A DNA stretch of 11,080 nt, from the NCBI GenBank assembly GCA_002762705.1, contig PCVE01000082.1:1-11080 (forward strand), given 5' to 3'. The notes under the pieces are model-generated. The model did no database searches, had not been told where the DNA came from, and saw only the letters and a list, made by a program, of their open reading frames with translations. The DNA is from Candidatus Woesearchaeota archaeon CG11_big_fil_rev_8_21_14_0_20_43_8. GTDB taxonomy: Archaea; Nanobdellota; Nanobdellia; Woesearchaeales; CG08-08-20-14. The position numbers and the translations under genes were made by a program. Below, one piece after another: positions 1-6,709 of this stretch (positions are counted from its first letter, which is position 1; each line of letters begins with the position of its first letter).

Positions 1-202
1 CGCCAGGATAATCTTTTCCTATATAACTAAGACATGCCGCCCTTGAATAAAATATCTGTTGGTCAGGGATATAATCGACAACACTCGCAAGTTCAGCCCA
101 TCGCTCAGCAGCCATCACATTCTCGCCTTTCGCCTCGAGATCATTCGCTTCTGTGAACAGTCTCCTGACTTCATCTACATCATCAAATATTTTTTCAGCC
201 AT
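1..202 (-). CDS. TPR-like helical-repeat protein, N-terminal part (partial)
   Basis: The reverse strand is open from ATG at 202 to the window edge (67 codons), and the C-terminal part lies outside. The peptide starts MAEKIFDDVDEVRRLF and continues with a charged, Ala-rich helix pair: a segment ending in AERWAELASV, then QQIFYSRAACLSYIGKDY. The spacing of Ala, Trp/Tyr and Gly resembles tetratricopeptide repeats, so a protein-protein interaction scaffold is a reasonable guess. The start is well supported: GAGGGG lies at 216-211 and a TATA-like element at 247-239, which would give a leader of about 16 bases. No signal peptide or membrane segment is visible, so the protein is probably cytoplasmic. 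It is divergent from the gene at 345. TPR membership is inferred from the pattern alone; the coding call is firmer than the family call. Confidence 0.72.
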   Translation of the reverse strand, partial: MAEKIFDDVDEVRRLFTEANDLEAKGENVMAAERWAELASVVDYIPDQQIFYSRAACLSYIGKDYPG

Positions 203-238
203 ATCAGATTCCCCTCGACAAGTGTGATAAGAACCAGA

Positions 239-247
239 TTTATAATA
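239..247 (-). promoter_or_regulatory. TATA box for the 1-202 gene
   Basis: The reverse strand reads attataaat here. A start about 25 bases downstream would fall near 218, just ahead of the GAGGGG Shine-Dalgarno (216-211) and the ATG at 202. The geometry is typical of an archaeal promoter. Confidence 0.5.
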
Positions 248-307
248 CTTACGACGATTAATCTGTTGGCCCCATTACAATCTTACCAGCAATCGAATTA
301 TGGCGAG

Positions 308-321
308 GAAAGGTTTAAATA
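308..321 (+). promoter_or_regulatory. BRE/TATA promoter, probable leaderless transcript
   Basis: The sequence gaaaggtttaaata has a purine-rich BRE-like part followed by TTTAAATA. Counting about 25 bases from the TATA centre puts the transcription start near 342, only about 3 bases before the ATG at 345. This argues for a leaderless mRNA and for 345 rather than the upstream in-frame ATG at 321, which overlaps the TATA box itself. Confidence 0.55.
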
Positions 322-344
322 TGCCGCAAGAGATTATCCACCTT

Positions 345-767
345 ATGTTCGACAAATTGAAATTCTGGAAGAAGAAGGATGACTTTGCAGGTCTTTCAGA
401 TATCAATATCAACACAGGCATGGGCCAGACAGATCCATATGGCGGACATCAACAATCATTTGGTCACGACCCATATGGTCAGCCACGACATGATCCTTAT
501 AGTCAACAGCAAGGCAATCAATTCGGCCAACCACATAGTGATCCATTTGGAAGCAACCAACAGAATTTCGATGTCCATCCAGTCCAAGGCAGCACAAATT
601 TTGCTGGTGGCGCAGGTGGCGGCAACATGGAGAAAGATCTTGAGATAATATCCGCAAAACTCGACGCGCTGAAATCTGCTCTTGAATCGATCAACCAACG
701 TCTCGCCCATATAGAACATATCGCATCACAAGATGATCCCCAGCAAAGAAAAAAGACCTGGTATTGA
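345..767 (+). CDS. DPYG-repeat low-complexity protein with C-terminal coiled coil
   Basis: This encodes 140 residues beginning MFDKLKFWKKKDDFAGLSD. Three parts are visible. First is a basic, aromatic N-terminus (residues 1-12) that could contact a membrane or nucleic acid. Second is a roughly 60-residue Gln/Asn/Gly/His/Pro-rich stretch with four DPY/DPF motifs spaced by Gln-rich linkers, probably disordered. Third, after a GGAGGG hinge, is a heptad-like amphipathic helix (MEKDLEIISAKLDALKSALE and onward to about residue 125) followed by a polar tail. From memory, the N-terminal and helical parts recall a short protein common in DPANN-type archaea. Its function is unknown to me; oligomerisation through the helix is likely. 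The start was chosen because the TATA box leads to a transcription start near 342; ATG 321 is the alternative. It shares orientation with the gene at 806, which has its own TATA box. Confidence 0.8.
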   Translation: MFDKLKFWKKKDDFAGLSDININTGMGQTDPYGGHQQSFGHDPYGQPRHDPYSQQQGNQFGQPHSDPFGSNQQNFDVHPVQGSTNFAGGAGGGNMEKDLEIISAKLDALKSALESINQRLAHIEHIASQDDPQQRKKTWY

Positions 768-768
768 A

Positions 769-782
769 CAAAGGTTTTATTA
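769..782 (+). promoter_or_regulatory. BRE/TATA promoter ahead of the Cys-rich membrane protein
   Basis: The sequence caaaggttttatta closely resembles the promoter at 308-321 (shared AAAGGTTT core). The predicted start near 803 lies 3 bases before the ATG at 806, again implying a leaderless mRNA. The box begins right at the stop codon of the upstream gene. Confidence 0.5.
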
Positions 783-805
783 ATTGTTTCTTTCTTAAAG
801 TCATA

Positions 806-1342
806 ATGATCAGGCATCTATGGAAGAAAGGCGGCGCGATAATTGTATTCATTATCATAATACTTGCGTTCATAGGTTTTCTTTTCTATCATAAAAGTTC
901 TCTTGGCTTCGACAAGGTCAGTTCGATAGATCGGGAATCAAAAGAGAAGTGCATACTCAGCCCTTGCGACTGCAAATGCTACCTGAAACCGAACGCTCCA
1001 GACATCAACTTAAGCAAAGTATGCACAAAGGATTGCAGGGCATGGGAGAATATTGAAGGATGCAGGTATTCTGGCGGCCAATGTTTTGTCGTCAAGAAAA
1101 AAGATACCGGCGATATGACACGACAGGTCTTTTTCAGAGGCAACCGTTATGTGCCGACTGGTGAGATACAAGAAGAACAGACATTCTTAGAATACTCCGG
1201 AGAGAATGCAGATAATGCAACAGATGACAGTGTGAAAGGATATGCCGTCTGGATCAAAAAGGATGATGATCAGATGATCTATATATTCCGTGACACATAT
1301 TATGACATCTGGGTCAAAGAGAACAATCCTTTTGAAGAGTAG
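806..1342 (+). CDS. Membrane-anchored protein with Cys-rich extracellular domain
   Basis: This encodes 178 residues. A short basic N-terminus (MIRHLWKK) is followed by one strong membrane segment (about residues 9-28) and then a soluble domain of about 150 residues, presumably outside the cell. That domain opens with eight cysteines at 49, 54, 56, 58, 73, 77, 86 and 93, likely paired as disulfides. It continues with a beta-rich, acidic part ending in YDIWVKENNPFEE. I do not recognise the family. Metal binding by the CxxxxCxCxC cluster is possible but less likely for an extracellular domain. A TTG at 764 would extend the frame but overlaps the previous stop and the TATA box, so ATG 806 is preferred. 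The gene converges on 1344-1910 with one base between the two stops. That neighbour is also Cys-rich and exported, which suggests a shared envelope role. Confidence 0.78.
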   Translation: MIRHLWKKGGAIIVFIIIILAFIGFLFYHKSSLGFDKVSSIDRESKEKCILSPCDCKCYLKPNAPDINLSKVCTKDCRAWENIEGCRYSGGQCFVVKKKDTGDMTRQVFFRGNRYVPTGEIQEEQTFLEYSGENADNATDDSVKGYAVWIKKDDDQMIYIFRDTYYDIWVKENNPFEE

Positions 1343-1343
1343 A

Positions 1344-1910
1344 TCAGAAATATTCGCATTTGGATCCTTTATCAGTCACATAACAGACCCCAGTCTTATA
1401 TTGTGTCGGCCCACTTATCGTGAGCGCCTGCCCAGACGTTTTGTTGTACTTCTCATCGATCATGTCGCCGCACTCCTTATGCAGGATATTGTGGCCAGTG
1501 TATTCACCATCAAATGTGAAATGCTCAACAAATTCATGCGACAATGCACTCAGGCTCTCGACCACCTGGATGTGTCTTGTTGACGGCCAATATAACCCCG
1601 CGCATTTATCTGTCGGACTTGAACCAGGACACATGAAATATGGGAGATCGCTCATAATCTCTATTGTGATCTCATCACATGAAATCTTCGCATCGACTTT
1701 CTCATCGAGCTTTGAATTAAGACAGTCGATCGTGTCAAGATATTTGTTATCAGCTTTTCCAAGATCAGGGCTGAAACCATTGGTGTAGAATGAAAGCCCA
1801 TAAGGAGAACGCACATCTGGGTCAATACTATCATTACAAGACATTGTCGCTGCTGCCGTTATCACCGCCACCCCGATAGCGCATTTCTTGATTATTTCCG
1901 TTAAACCCAC
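1344..1910 (-). CDS. Exported Cys-rich protein with HExxxH motif, metallopeptidase-like
   Basis: From GTG 1910 this encodes 188 residues. The N-terminus (basic IIKK, then a hydrophobic run ending AAATMSC) reads as a signal peptide; the AAATMSC site is a poor lipobox, so lipidation is uncertain. The mature part has eight Cys, suggesting disulfides. The key feature is SALSHEFVEHF (His125, Glu126, His130), followed about 10 residues later by GHNILHKEC (His140, His144). This resembles zinc metallopeptidase active sites, but the spacing is HExxxH rather than HExxH. A variant or lost active site is therefore possible, and the protease assignment is an inference. Start choice: GTG 1910 has AAGGGGAT four bases upstream and TTTTAAAC at about 1951, and it gives a clean signal peptide. 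TTG 1967 is a credible alternative with GGGGGGAT five bases upstream. Confidence 0.72.
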   Translation of the reverse strand: MGLTEIIKKCAIGVAVITAAATMSCNDSIDPDVRSPYGLSFYTNGFSPDLGKADNKYLDTIDCLNSKLDEKVDAKISCDEITIEIMSDLPYFMCPGSSPTDKCAGLYWPSTRHIQVVESLSALSHEFVEHFTFDGEYTGHNILHKECGDMIDEKYNKTSGQALTISGPTQYKTGVCYVTDKGSKCEYF

Positions 1911-1944
1911 ATAAATCCCCTTTATACTGTTGATGATTCTCTTT

Positions 1945-1955
1945 GGGTTTAAAAG
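1945..1955 (-). promoter_or_regulatory. Proximal TATA-like box for the 1344-1910 gene
   Basis: The reverse strand reads cttttaaaccc. A start near 1926 would place the AAGGGGAT Shine-Dalgarno (1922-1915) just inside the mRNA and fits initiation at GTG 1910. Confidence 0.4.
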
Positions 1956-2015
1956 GATTACGAACAATAAGCATCCCCCCGTGGAGTGAGAACGCTATTG
2001 TTCCACCATTGATTG

Positions 2016-2028
2016 GTTGATATAAACC
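2016..2028 (-). promoter_or_regulatory. Distal TATA-like box for the 1344-1910 gene
   Basis: The reverse strand reads ggtttatatcaac. The expected start near 1997 would produce a longer mRNA carrying the GGGGGGAT Shine-Dalgarno at 1980-1973 and the upstream TTG 1967 start. Confidence 0.4.
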
Positions 2029-2068
2029 CCACATAGATAAAAGAAAACGCCAAAATATGGCAAACACT

Positions 2069-2100
2069 AATCTGTATATTAGAATATAGTTTTACAGATT
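2069..2100. repeat. 8-bp inverted repeat around a TATA-like element, possible operator
   Basis: The arms aatctgta (2069-2076) and tacagatt (2093-2100) are perfect inverted copies separated by 16 bases. The spacer is almost pure A/T and, with the arm end, contains TATA-like tgtatatta. The centre-to-centre distance of 24 bases is a little over two helical turns. A 10-bp palindrome acaagcttgt follows at 2102-2111. The element lies in the 261-base divergent region between the exported protein (1910) and the large surface glycoprotein (2172), where a dimeric regulator or an RNA hairpin is plausible. Confidence 0.45.
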
Positions 2101-2153
2101 TACAAGCTTGTGGATAGAAAAACCGGATGATGGCAGATTAGCGGAAGCTATGC

Positions 2154-2168
2154 ATCACGTGAAGTGAT
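2154..2168 (+). promoter_or_regulatory. Shine-Dalgarno within a small hairpin before the surface glycoprotein
   Basis: GTGAT at 2164-2168 matches the downstream part of the archaeal anti-Shine-Dalgarno and sits three bases before ATG 2172. ATCAC at 2154-2158 is its exact complement with a five-base loop, so the ribosome site could be folded away. An overlapping 8-bp palindrome tcacgtga (2155-2162) offers an alternative pairing. No well-placed TATA box is obvious; tgtatatta at 2073-2081 would give a leader of about 70 bases. Confidence 0.4.
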
Positions 2169-2171
2169 AAT

Positions 2172-5100
2172 ATGTGTTTAGTGAGAAGAGCCAAAGAAAG
2201 GCATCATCAACCACCCATTTTACTAGTGTTCGTCCTATTGTCAATGACATGTCTATTTCTAACCACCAATGTCTATGCACAAGATCCTCCGACCACAAGC
2301 CTGATCTTTCCATTGAATAATTCTATCGACAGAGATAGCAACCTCACATTTGTCTGTTCTGCATCTGATGACAACAATGTGAAGAACATAACGCTTTATT
2401 TTGGCAATAGAAGCACATCACATGAACTTGGCCTGATACGTTCAGGCACATATACAATCACAGCTACGGTGAATACAAATCCACCAAAAAATGCAGGAGA
2501 CATAGACGGCGATGGCCAGGTGGATACGGCGGAGGTCTGTGATATGTTCGGAAGCCCTGCATGCAGCGCAGGTATGGATGGGAAATACATAATATTCGAC
2601 TTGAGTGGATCAGGTTATACTTATGTGCCTTTGTATAAACCAGATGGGAGTGCAGCAAACATTGGTTTTGCTGGCACAACTCTTGGAAACAGAAATACAC
2701 ATGTCACACAAGAAGCATATCTGAATACAAATGGTACGACAACAATACCATATCAAGCGAATATCAATCAGCTGCATATTCAATTCAGCTATCTTGATAT
2801 AGGTACAGACCTTGATGATGATGGATCAGATGATTTTGTGACACTGAACAAAACACATGCGATCTTCAACCTGACAACAGCAGGAATCCAAAGTGTCTGG
2901 CTTGAAGCTGACCTATCACTACCGGCGCCAGTGAGCATCAACATCTCAAAAACCATTGGTCCCGAAGGAGAATATGGCACATTGACTGTCCTTGGTGATT
3001 GGAATGGAAATTATACTATTGCAGAGAACACAACATTCAATATCCAGACTGCGCGGACACTCCATGCGATAGAGACAATTGATATCGATTCAAATTCAAG
3101 TGAGACTATTTTTCAGATGGAAAACCTGCAAAATGGCACTTATAGCTGGAACTGCCTTGCGACAGATAATGATTCAACATCTGCATTCGCCCAGAACACA
3201 TTTGTCTTCACCGTGAACTTGACAGATGGTGTTGATGAGATACCACCAAATGGCGTGGTCGGATTAGATCAGAGCACAGCGACAAATGTATCTATAACAT
3301 GGAATTGGACAAACCCAGATTCTGCTGATTTCAATCATACAATGATCTACATAGATTCTATTTTTGTCGAAAATACATCCGAAGACAGTTATAATCTGAG
3401 CGGAATCCAACCAAATACCACACATACAATCGGGATACGTACTGTTGACAATCAGGGAAATATTAATTTCTCGACAGTCAGCAGCAATGCGACATCTTAT
3501 CTGACTGAAGATACCATTGCACCAGATATAGCAAACTTGACAATCACGACGACAAATGAATCAGCGACATTGACAATAAGCAAAGATGAGAACAGCACAA
3601 CGACAATTGAATATGGACTTTCTGACACAAATATGAGCAATGTTTTGGTGAACAATACATTTAGATCCAACCACACGGTCATACTGACTGCCCTCCAACC
3701 ATCAACAATCTATTTTTTCAGATTCAATCTGACAGACTGGAGCAATAATTCACGTCTCACGACAATCATAAACCTTACAACAAACGCGACACCGCTTCCG
3801 ACATATTACATCACGAATATATCTGAAGCACATTCATACAATCACGCGAACATATCGTTCATGACAAATGAATCCGCAAATGTGACCATACAATATGGAA
3901 CATCGCTGGGGAATCTAAGCAGCGAAGTGACCAACACAACAGGAGCAGAGAGCCATAACCTAACTATCACAGGACTTGATGGCAACACAACATATTTCTA
4001 CAGGGTAAATGTGACTACACTAGGAGGAGCAGTCAATTGGACGAGCACCATGAATTTCACAACAAACGCGACACCGCTTCCGACATATTACATCACAAAC
4101 ATCACCATCGTATCGACAAATGAGAGCTGCATTATAACTTTTTCAACAAATGAGACTGCAAACGCCACAGTCCATTACGGCACATCAACACTAGATCAAA
4201 AAGCGATCAATTCAACACAAGGGAAGAACCACAGCATCAGATTATCAGATCTATCGGATTCGACCACCTATTTATATCAGATAAACATCACAACAAGCCA
4301 AGGAATGACAAACTGGACAATGAGATACAATTTCACCACAGATATGACACCGCCACCCACAAACAATATAACTAATATAAGTGTCACACCAGCCAATATG
4401 AGCAGTCACATCACATTCAATACAAACGAAAGCGCGATAGTCATCATCTGGTATGGAACAAATGAAAACCGAACCAACAATGTAAGCAGCGGGGAATACA
4501 GAACAGCACATAATCTCACAATCACAGGCCTTGTGAATAACACAGTCTACTATTATACAATAAATATCACAACTGCTGGAAGCACAGAATACGGAGCAGG
4601 GATATTCAACTTCACCACCGAAGCGAATCAGATAATAGAGCCCACTGTCGAAGGTGACAACGACAATAGCGTGACATCGATATCTCGCAGTTCTGGGACA
4701 TACCACCGACTAGGATGCACTGAATGGAATGAATGCCAAGCGGATGGAAAACAGCAGAGGACATGCAAATACAGCTGCGGCAGTGGTTCATGCGAGATTC
4801 TCGAAGAAAAAAGCTGCGAGGTACCAAAGAAGACCATTCCAGAAAAACCAAAAGCAGAAAAAACGCAAGAGAAAAATGACATCCCAGAAGATAAAACCGT
4901 GACGACAACAACTAGCCAACCAACCGCCACGACACCAGCAATTGAAGAACCAAAGGCGATCAGCAATAAGACAGATGAAAAAACTATAGAAGAGGTAGCA
5001 AAAACAGAGACCACACTTTCAACAGGATTGCTTGTCCCGATCACGGCACTGATGGTCCTTGCATTATACAGTTCAGGAAGGATACTTATACCAGTAAAGC

Positions 5101-5198
5101 CGCATAGAAAAAAAGAAGAGAATTATCTCTCGATGCTGCCAGATATCGTGACTAAGAAAAATACAGAAGAGATCAAGGATTTATTAGATCGGATCTAA
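2172..5198 (+). CDS. Large membrane-anchored surface glycoprotein with fibronectin-III-like repeats
   Basis: This encodes 1008 residues with a type I membrane layout. The signal peptide covers about residues 1-36 (cleavage near VYA/QD). An Ig-like N-terminal region carries two acidic Ca2+-binding-type loops, DIDGDGQVD at 110-118 (EF-hand/dockerin-like) and DLDDDGSDD at 213-221. A fibronectin-III-like domain spans about 357-450. Four related domains follow (about 450-540, 540-634, 634-727, 727-820), each with TNESA strands, a YGT motif and an NxTxYxYxxN block. A Cys-rich thrombospondin-1-like knot (CTEWNEC, 849-882), a charged Thr/Pro/Glu linker, one membrane helix (about 951-970) and a roughly 38-residue cytoplasmic tail finish the protein. 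I count about 60 N-x-S/T sequons, so heavy N-glycosylation is expected. It probably acts as a surface-layer or adhesion protein; the ligand is unknown. Its stop lies 10 bases from that of the convergent gene at 5209. Confidence 0.93.
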   Translation: MCLVRRAKERHHQPPILLVFVLLSMTCLFLTTNVYAQDPPTTSLIFPLNNSIDRDSNLTFVCSASDDNNVKNITLYFGNRSTSHELGLIRSGTYTITATVNTNPPKNAGDIDGDGQVDTAEVCDMFGSPACSAGMDGKYIIFDLSGSGYTYVPLYKPDGSAANIGFAGTTLGNRNTHVTQEAYLNTNGTTTIPYQANINQLHIQFSYLDIGTDLDDDGSDDFVTLNKTHAIFNLTTAGIQSVWLEADLSLPAPVSINISKTIGPEGEYGTLTVLGDWNGNYTIAENTTFNIQTARTLHAIETIDIDSNSSETIFQMENLQNGTYSWNCLATDNDSTSAFAQNTFVFTVNLTDGVDEIPPNGVVGLDQSTATNVSITWNWTNPDSADFNHTMIYIDSIFVENTSEDSYNLSGIQPNTTHTIGIRTVDNQGNINFSTVSSNATSYLTEDTIAPDIANLTITTTNESATLTISKDENSTTTIEYGLSDTNMSNVLVNNTFRSNHTVILTALQPSTIYFFRFNLTDWSNNSRLTTIINLTTNATPLPTYYITNISEAHSYNHANISFMTNESANVTIQYGTSLGNLSSEVTNTTGAESHNLTITGLDGNTTYFYRVNVTTLGGAVNWTSTMNFTTNATPLPTYYITNITIVSTNESCIITFSTNETANATVHYGTSTLDQKAINSTQGKNHSIRLSDLSDSTTYLYQINITTSQGMTNWTMRYNFTTDMTPPPTNNITNISVTPANMSSHITFNTNESAIVIIWYGTNENRTNNVSSGEYRTAHNLTITGLVNNTVYYYTINITTAGSTEYGAGIFNFTTEANQIIEPTVEGDNDNSVTSISRSSGTYHRLGCTEWNECQADGKQQRTCKYSCGSGSCEILEEKSCEVPKKTIPEKPKAEKTQEKNDIPEDKTVTTTTSQPTATTPAIEEPKAISNKTDEKTIEEVAKTETTLSTGLLVPITALMVLALYSSGRILIPVKPHRKKEENYLSMLPDIVTKKNTEEIKDLLDRI
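3777..3814 (+). repeat. 38-nt perfect direct repeat, copy 1
   Basis: This is identical over 38 bases to 4059-4096, exactly 282 bases (94 codons) downstream and in frame. It encodes the inter-domain segment TTNATPLPTYYIT. Flanking parts of the two domains are much more diverged, which points to recent local gene conversion or strong constraint on this linker. Confidence 0.95.
4059..4096 (+). repeat. 38-nt perfect direct repeat, copy 2
   Basis: This is the second copy of the repeat at 3777-3814, at the boundary between the repeat domains starting near residues 540 and 634. The 94-residue spacing defines the domain period. Confidence 0.95.
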
Positions 5199-5208
5199 AA
5201 ATTAGGTA

Positions 5209-5937
5209 TTAGCTAAGTTCTGCATACACATAATATTGTGCAAATCCAGTGCTTGTCTGTATCGGTAATAGAGCTTGATAATCCACAGTCGTCCCATCAA
5301 AACCAACAGTATTCTCATGTATGATCGCAGCATAGACATCTCTGTTCACCCCCCCTTCACGAAGAAGAACGGTCTCAAAGATAGGGCTGTTTGTATAATT
5401 ATAAGTCAGGACCCTTGGAGTCGGTGATGTAATGCTTGTGCCATTAATCTCAAAATTGGTGTGTACTCCATCTACAAAAGTAGAAGTGAGATTATCTGCG
5501 CCAGTAGTGTTCGCGACACCATAGACATTCTGGACATAAGGGACAAAGGATGCCAATGGATCAAGTATGTTTGCGAAATCGACATCACCATATCTAGAGA
5601 AATATACCTCTCCATTATTCACATTGAATGATGTCCAATTATAGAACACATTGCCAGATGCATCTTCAAGTGTCATCTGTACTTCAAGCGACCCATATAA
5701 GCCCTGCCACTCTGATGTCTGTTGATACTTCGAGATATTGAATTCAGTTATATTCCCCCCCTGGACATCGATGCTTGCCGCAGCATCGACAGATCGTGTC
5801 TCAGAAGAGCCAAAAATCATCTCGCTCTCATTCACACCGTCGACTACTGCATTTACTATCTGCGAGAGAATTATGAATATAAAAATAAAGAAATAGATCA
5901 AGACAAAAGACCAACCTGTATCAATCTGCTTCTTCAT
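5209..5937 (-). CDS. Membrane-anchored surface protein with archaeal W-x-G-x-x-G module
   Basis: This encodes 242 residues. A short basic N-terminus (MKKQIDTGWS) leads into one long hydrophobic segment (about 10-30), an uncleaved anchor or signal peptide. The rest is a beta-rich extracellular domain with several N-x-S/T sequons. The block GNITEFNIS, then SEWQGLYGSLEV, then LEDASGNVFYNW and GEVYFSR recalls a module I associate from memory with uncharacterised surface proteins of DPANN-type archaea. I know no function for it. A class III (pilin) signal is not convincing, since no K/R-G-x-x-x-x-E precedes the hydrophobic run. Its ATG overlaps the last base of the ATPase stop (TGATG at 5939-5935), so it is translationally coupled as the last gene of the operon. 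A GGGGGAT ribosome site lies inside the upstream gene. Confidence 0.85.
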   Translation of the reverse strand: MKKQIDTGWSFVLIYFFIFIFIILSQIVNAVVDGVNESEMIFGSSETRSVDAAASIDVQGGNITEFNISKYQQTSEWQGLYGSLEVQMTLEDASGNVFYNWTSFNVNNGEVYFSRYGDVDFANILDPLASFVPYVQNVYGVANTTGADNLTSTFVDGVHTNFEINGTSITSPTPRVLTYNYTNSPIFETVLLREGGVNRDVYAAIIHENTVGFDGTTVDYQALLPIQTSTGFAQYYVYAELS

Positions 5938-6707
5938 CAGCGACCATCCCCCATAAACATCACTTCTTCTGGATAGACAATCAAACCATGTGCAGTTATA
6001 TCATATGGACGGATATCGTGGTCATGTGATGATCCTCTTAGTTTCCGGATAGCTATACCAGGGACAAACCTGGTGCCTTGCTTCAGATGGTACAGTACGA
6101 CCACACCATCTACGATGTATTCTTCAATCCCAAATTCTGATATCCTTCGGTCTTCATCACGAGTCTCAGAAAGAAGCAATGAAGTACATCCAAGTGAAGA
6201 AAGCATATTACATAGCTTCGCAAGCATCTCTCTTTTTTCTTCAAGCATCTTTGGAATCATCGTAAGAAGATTTATTGAATCTATGACGACTCGTTTTATC
6301 TTTTTTTTTCGGATTATATCTTCTATTTCAAGGATAATATGTTCTGCATTCGCATCAAGCTTTCGCATATAATTTGTTATGTTTGCGATCGGACCACCGA
6401 CAAAATGAAGCGTTCCGCTTTTCTCAGCAGAAATAAGATCGATACCTATCGTCCCAAGATCAGAAAATATCTTATTTTTTTGTTCTTCAAGTGAAACATA
6501 TAAAGAACATTCATCTGTCCCTTTGGGACCATCGACCAGAAAATGACCTGCAATTGTAGTCTTTCCTGATCCACTTGGCCCAGTTATCAGAATATTTCTC
6601 CCAGGTATGAATCCCCCAGAGATCATCTTATCAAGACCAGTTATGCCTGAGGACATCCTGACACCCCTATTGATCACACCGCTCTCATTATCAAGCACAT
6701 CAACCAT
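5937..6707 (-). CDS. Single-domain KaiC-like (RAD55-family) ATPase
   Basis: This encodes 256 residues of the RecA superfamily. The start SGITGLDKMISGGFIPG is the usual KaiC-domain opening. Walker A is GPSGSGKTT (43-51), the catalytic Glu pair lies in SLEE (74-75), and Walker B is RVVIDS (Asp143). The C-terminal RKLRGSSHDHDIRPYDIT followed by GLIVYPEE is the typical KaiC/RAD55 end. All ATP-binding residues are present, so it should bind and probably hydrolyse ATP. Such archaeal proteins act as ATP-dependent switches or assembly factors; the partner is not known here. It starts two bases after the rhomboid stop with GGGTGGAT upstream and ends overlapping the next ATG. It therefore sits between two membrane proteins, and a role in regulating envelope assembly or proteolysis is plausible but inferred. 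It lacks the second KaiC domain of clock proteins. Confidence 0.92.
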   Translation of the reverse strand: MVDVLDNESGVINRGVRMSSGITGLDKMISGGFIPGRNILITGPSGSGKTTIAGHFLVDGPKGTDECSLYVSLEEQKNKIFSDLGTIGIDLISAEKSGTLHFVGGPIANITNYMRKLDANAEHIILEIEDIIRKKKIKRVVIDSINLLTMIPKMLEEKREMLAKLCNMLSSLGCTSLLLSETRDEDRRISEFGIEEYIVDGVVVLYHLKQGTRFVPGIAIRKLRGSSHDHDIRPYDITAHGLIVYPEEVMFMGDGR

Positions 6708-6709
6708 AT

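Noticed and set aside
300..344. Upstream extension of the DPYG protein to ATG 321 or 300
   Set aside because: The extension overlaps the BRE/TATA promoter at 308-321; the expected transcript begins near 342.
59..382. Open frame of 107 codons on the + strand
   Set aside because: It runs antisense to the 5' end of the TPR-like gene and through its promoter, has no Shine-Dalgarno, and its peptide has no recognisable character.
764..805. TTG 764 as start of the Cys-rich membrane protein
   Set aside because: It overlaps the preceding stop and the promoter, and would put an extra hydrophobic stretch before a normal N-terminal anchor.
1290..1788. Two + strand frames across the exported-protein gene
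   Set aside because: They are antisense shadows of the minus-strand gene, which has a signal peptide, Cys pattern and ribosome site.
1834..2067. Minus frame of 77 codons overlapping the divergent intergenic region
   Set aside because: It overlaps the true gene's N-terminus out of frame and spans its promoters; no ribosome site.
3270..4640. Possible CRISPR or satellite array in the surface glycoprotein gene
   Set aside because: The repeats are in-frame protein domains of about 94 codons with diverged DNA, not short identical repeats with spacers.
4272..5044. Long minus-strand frames within the surface glycoprotein gene
   Set aside because: They are Cys/Ser/Val-rich antisense translations of Thr/Asn-rich codons, a composition artefact.
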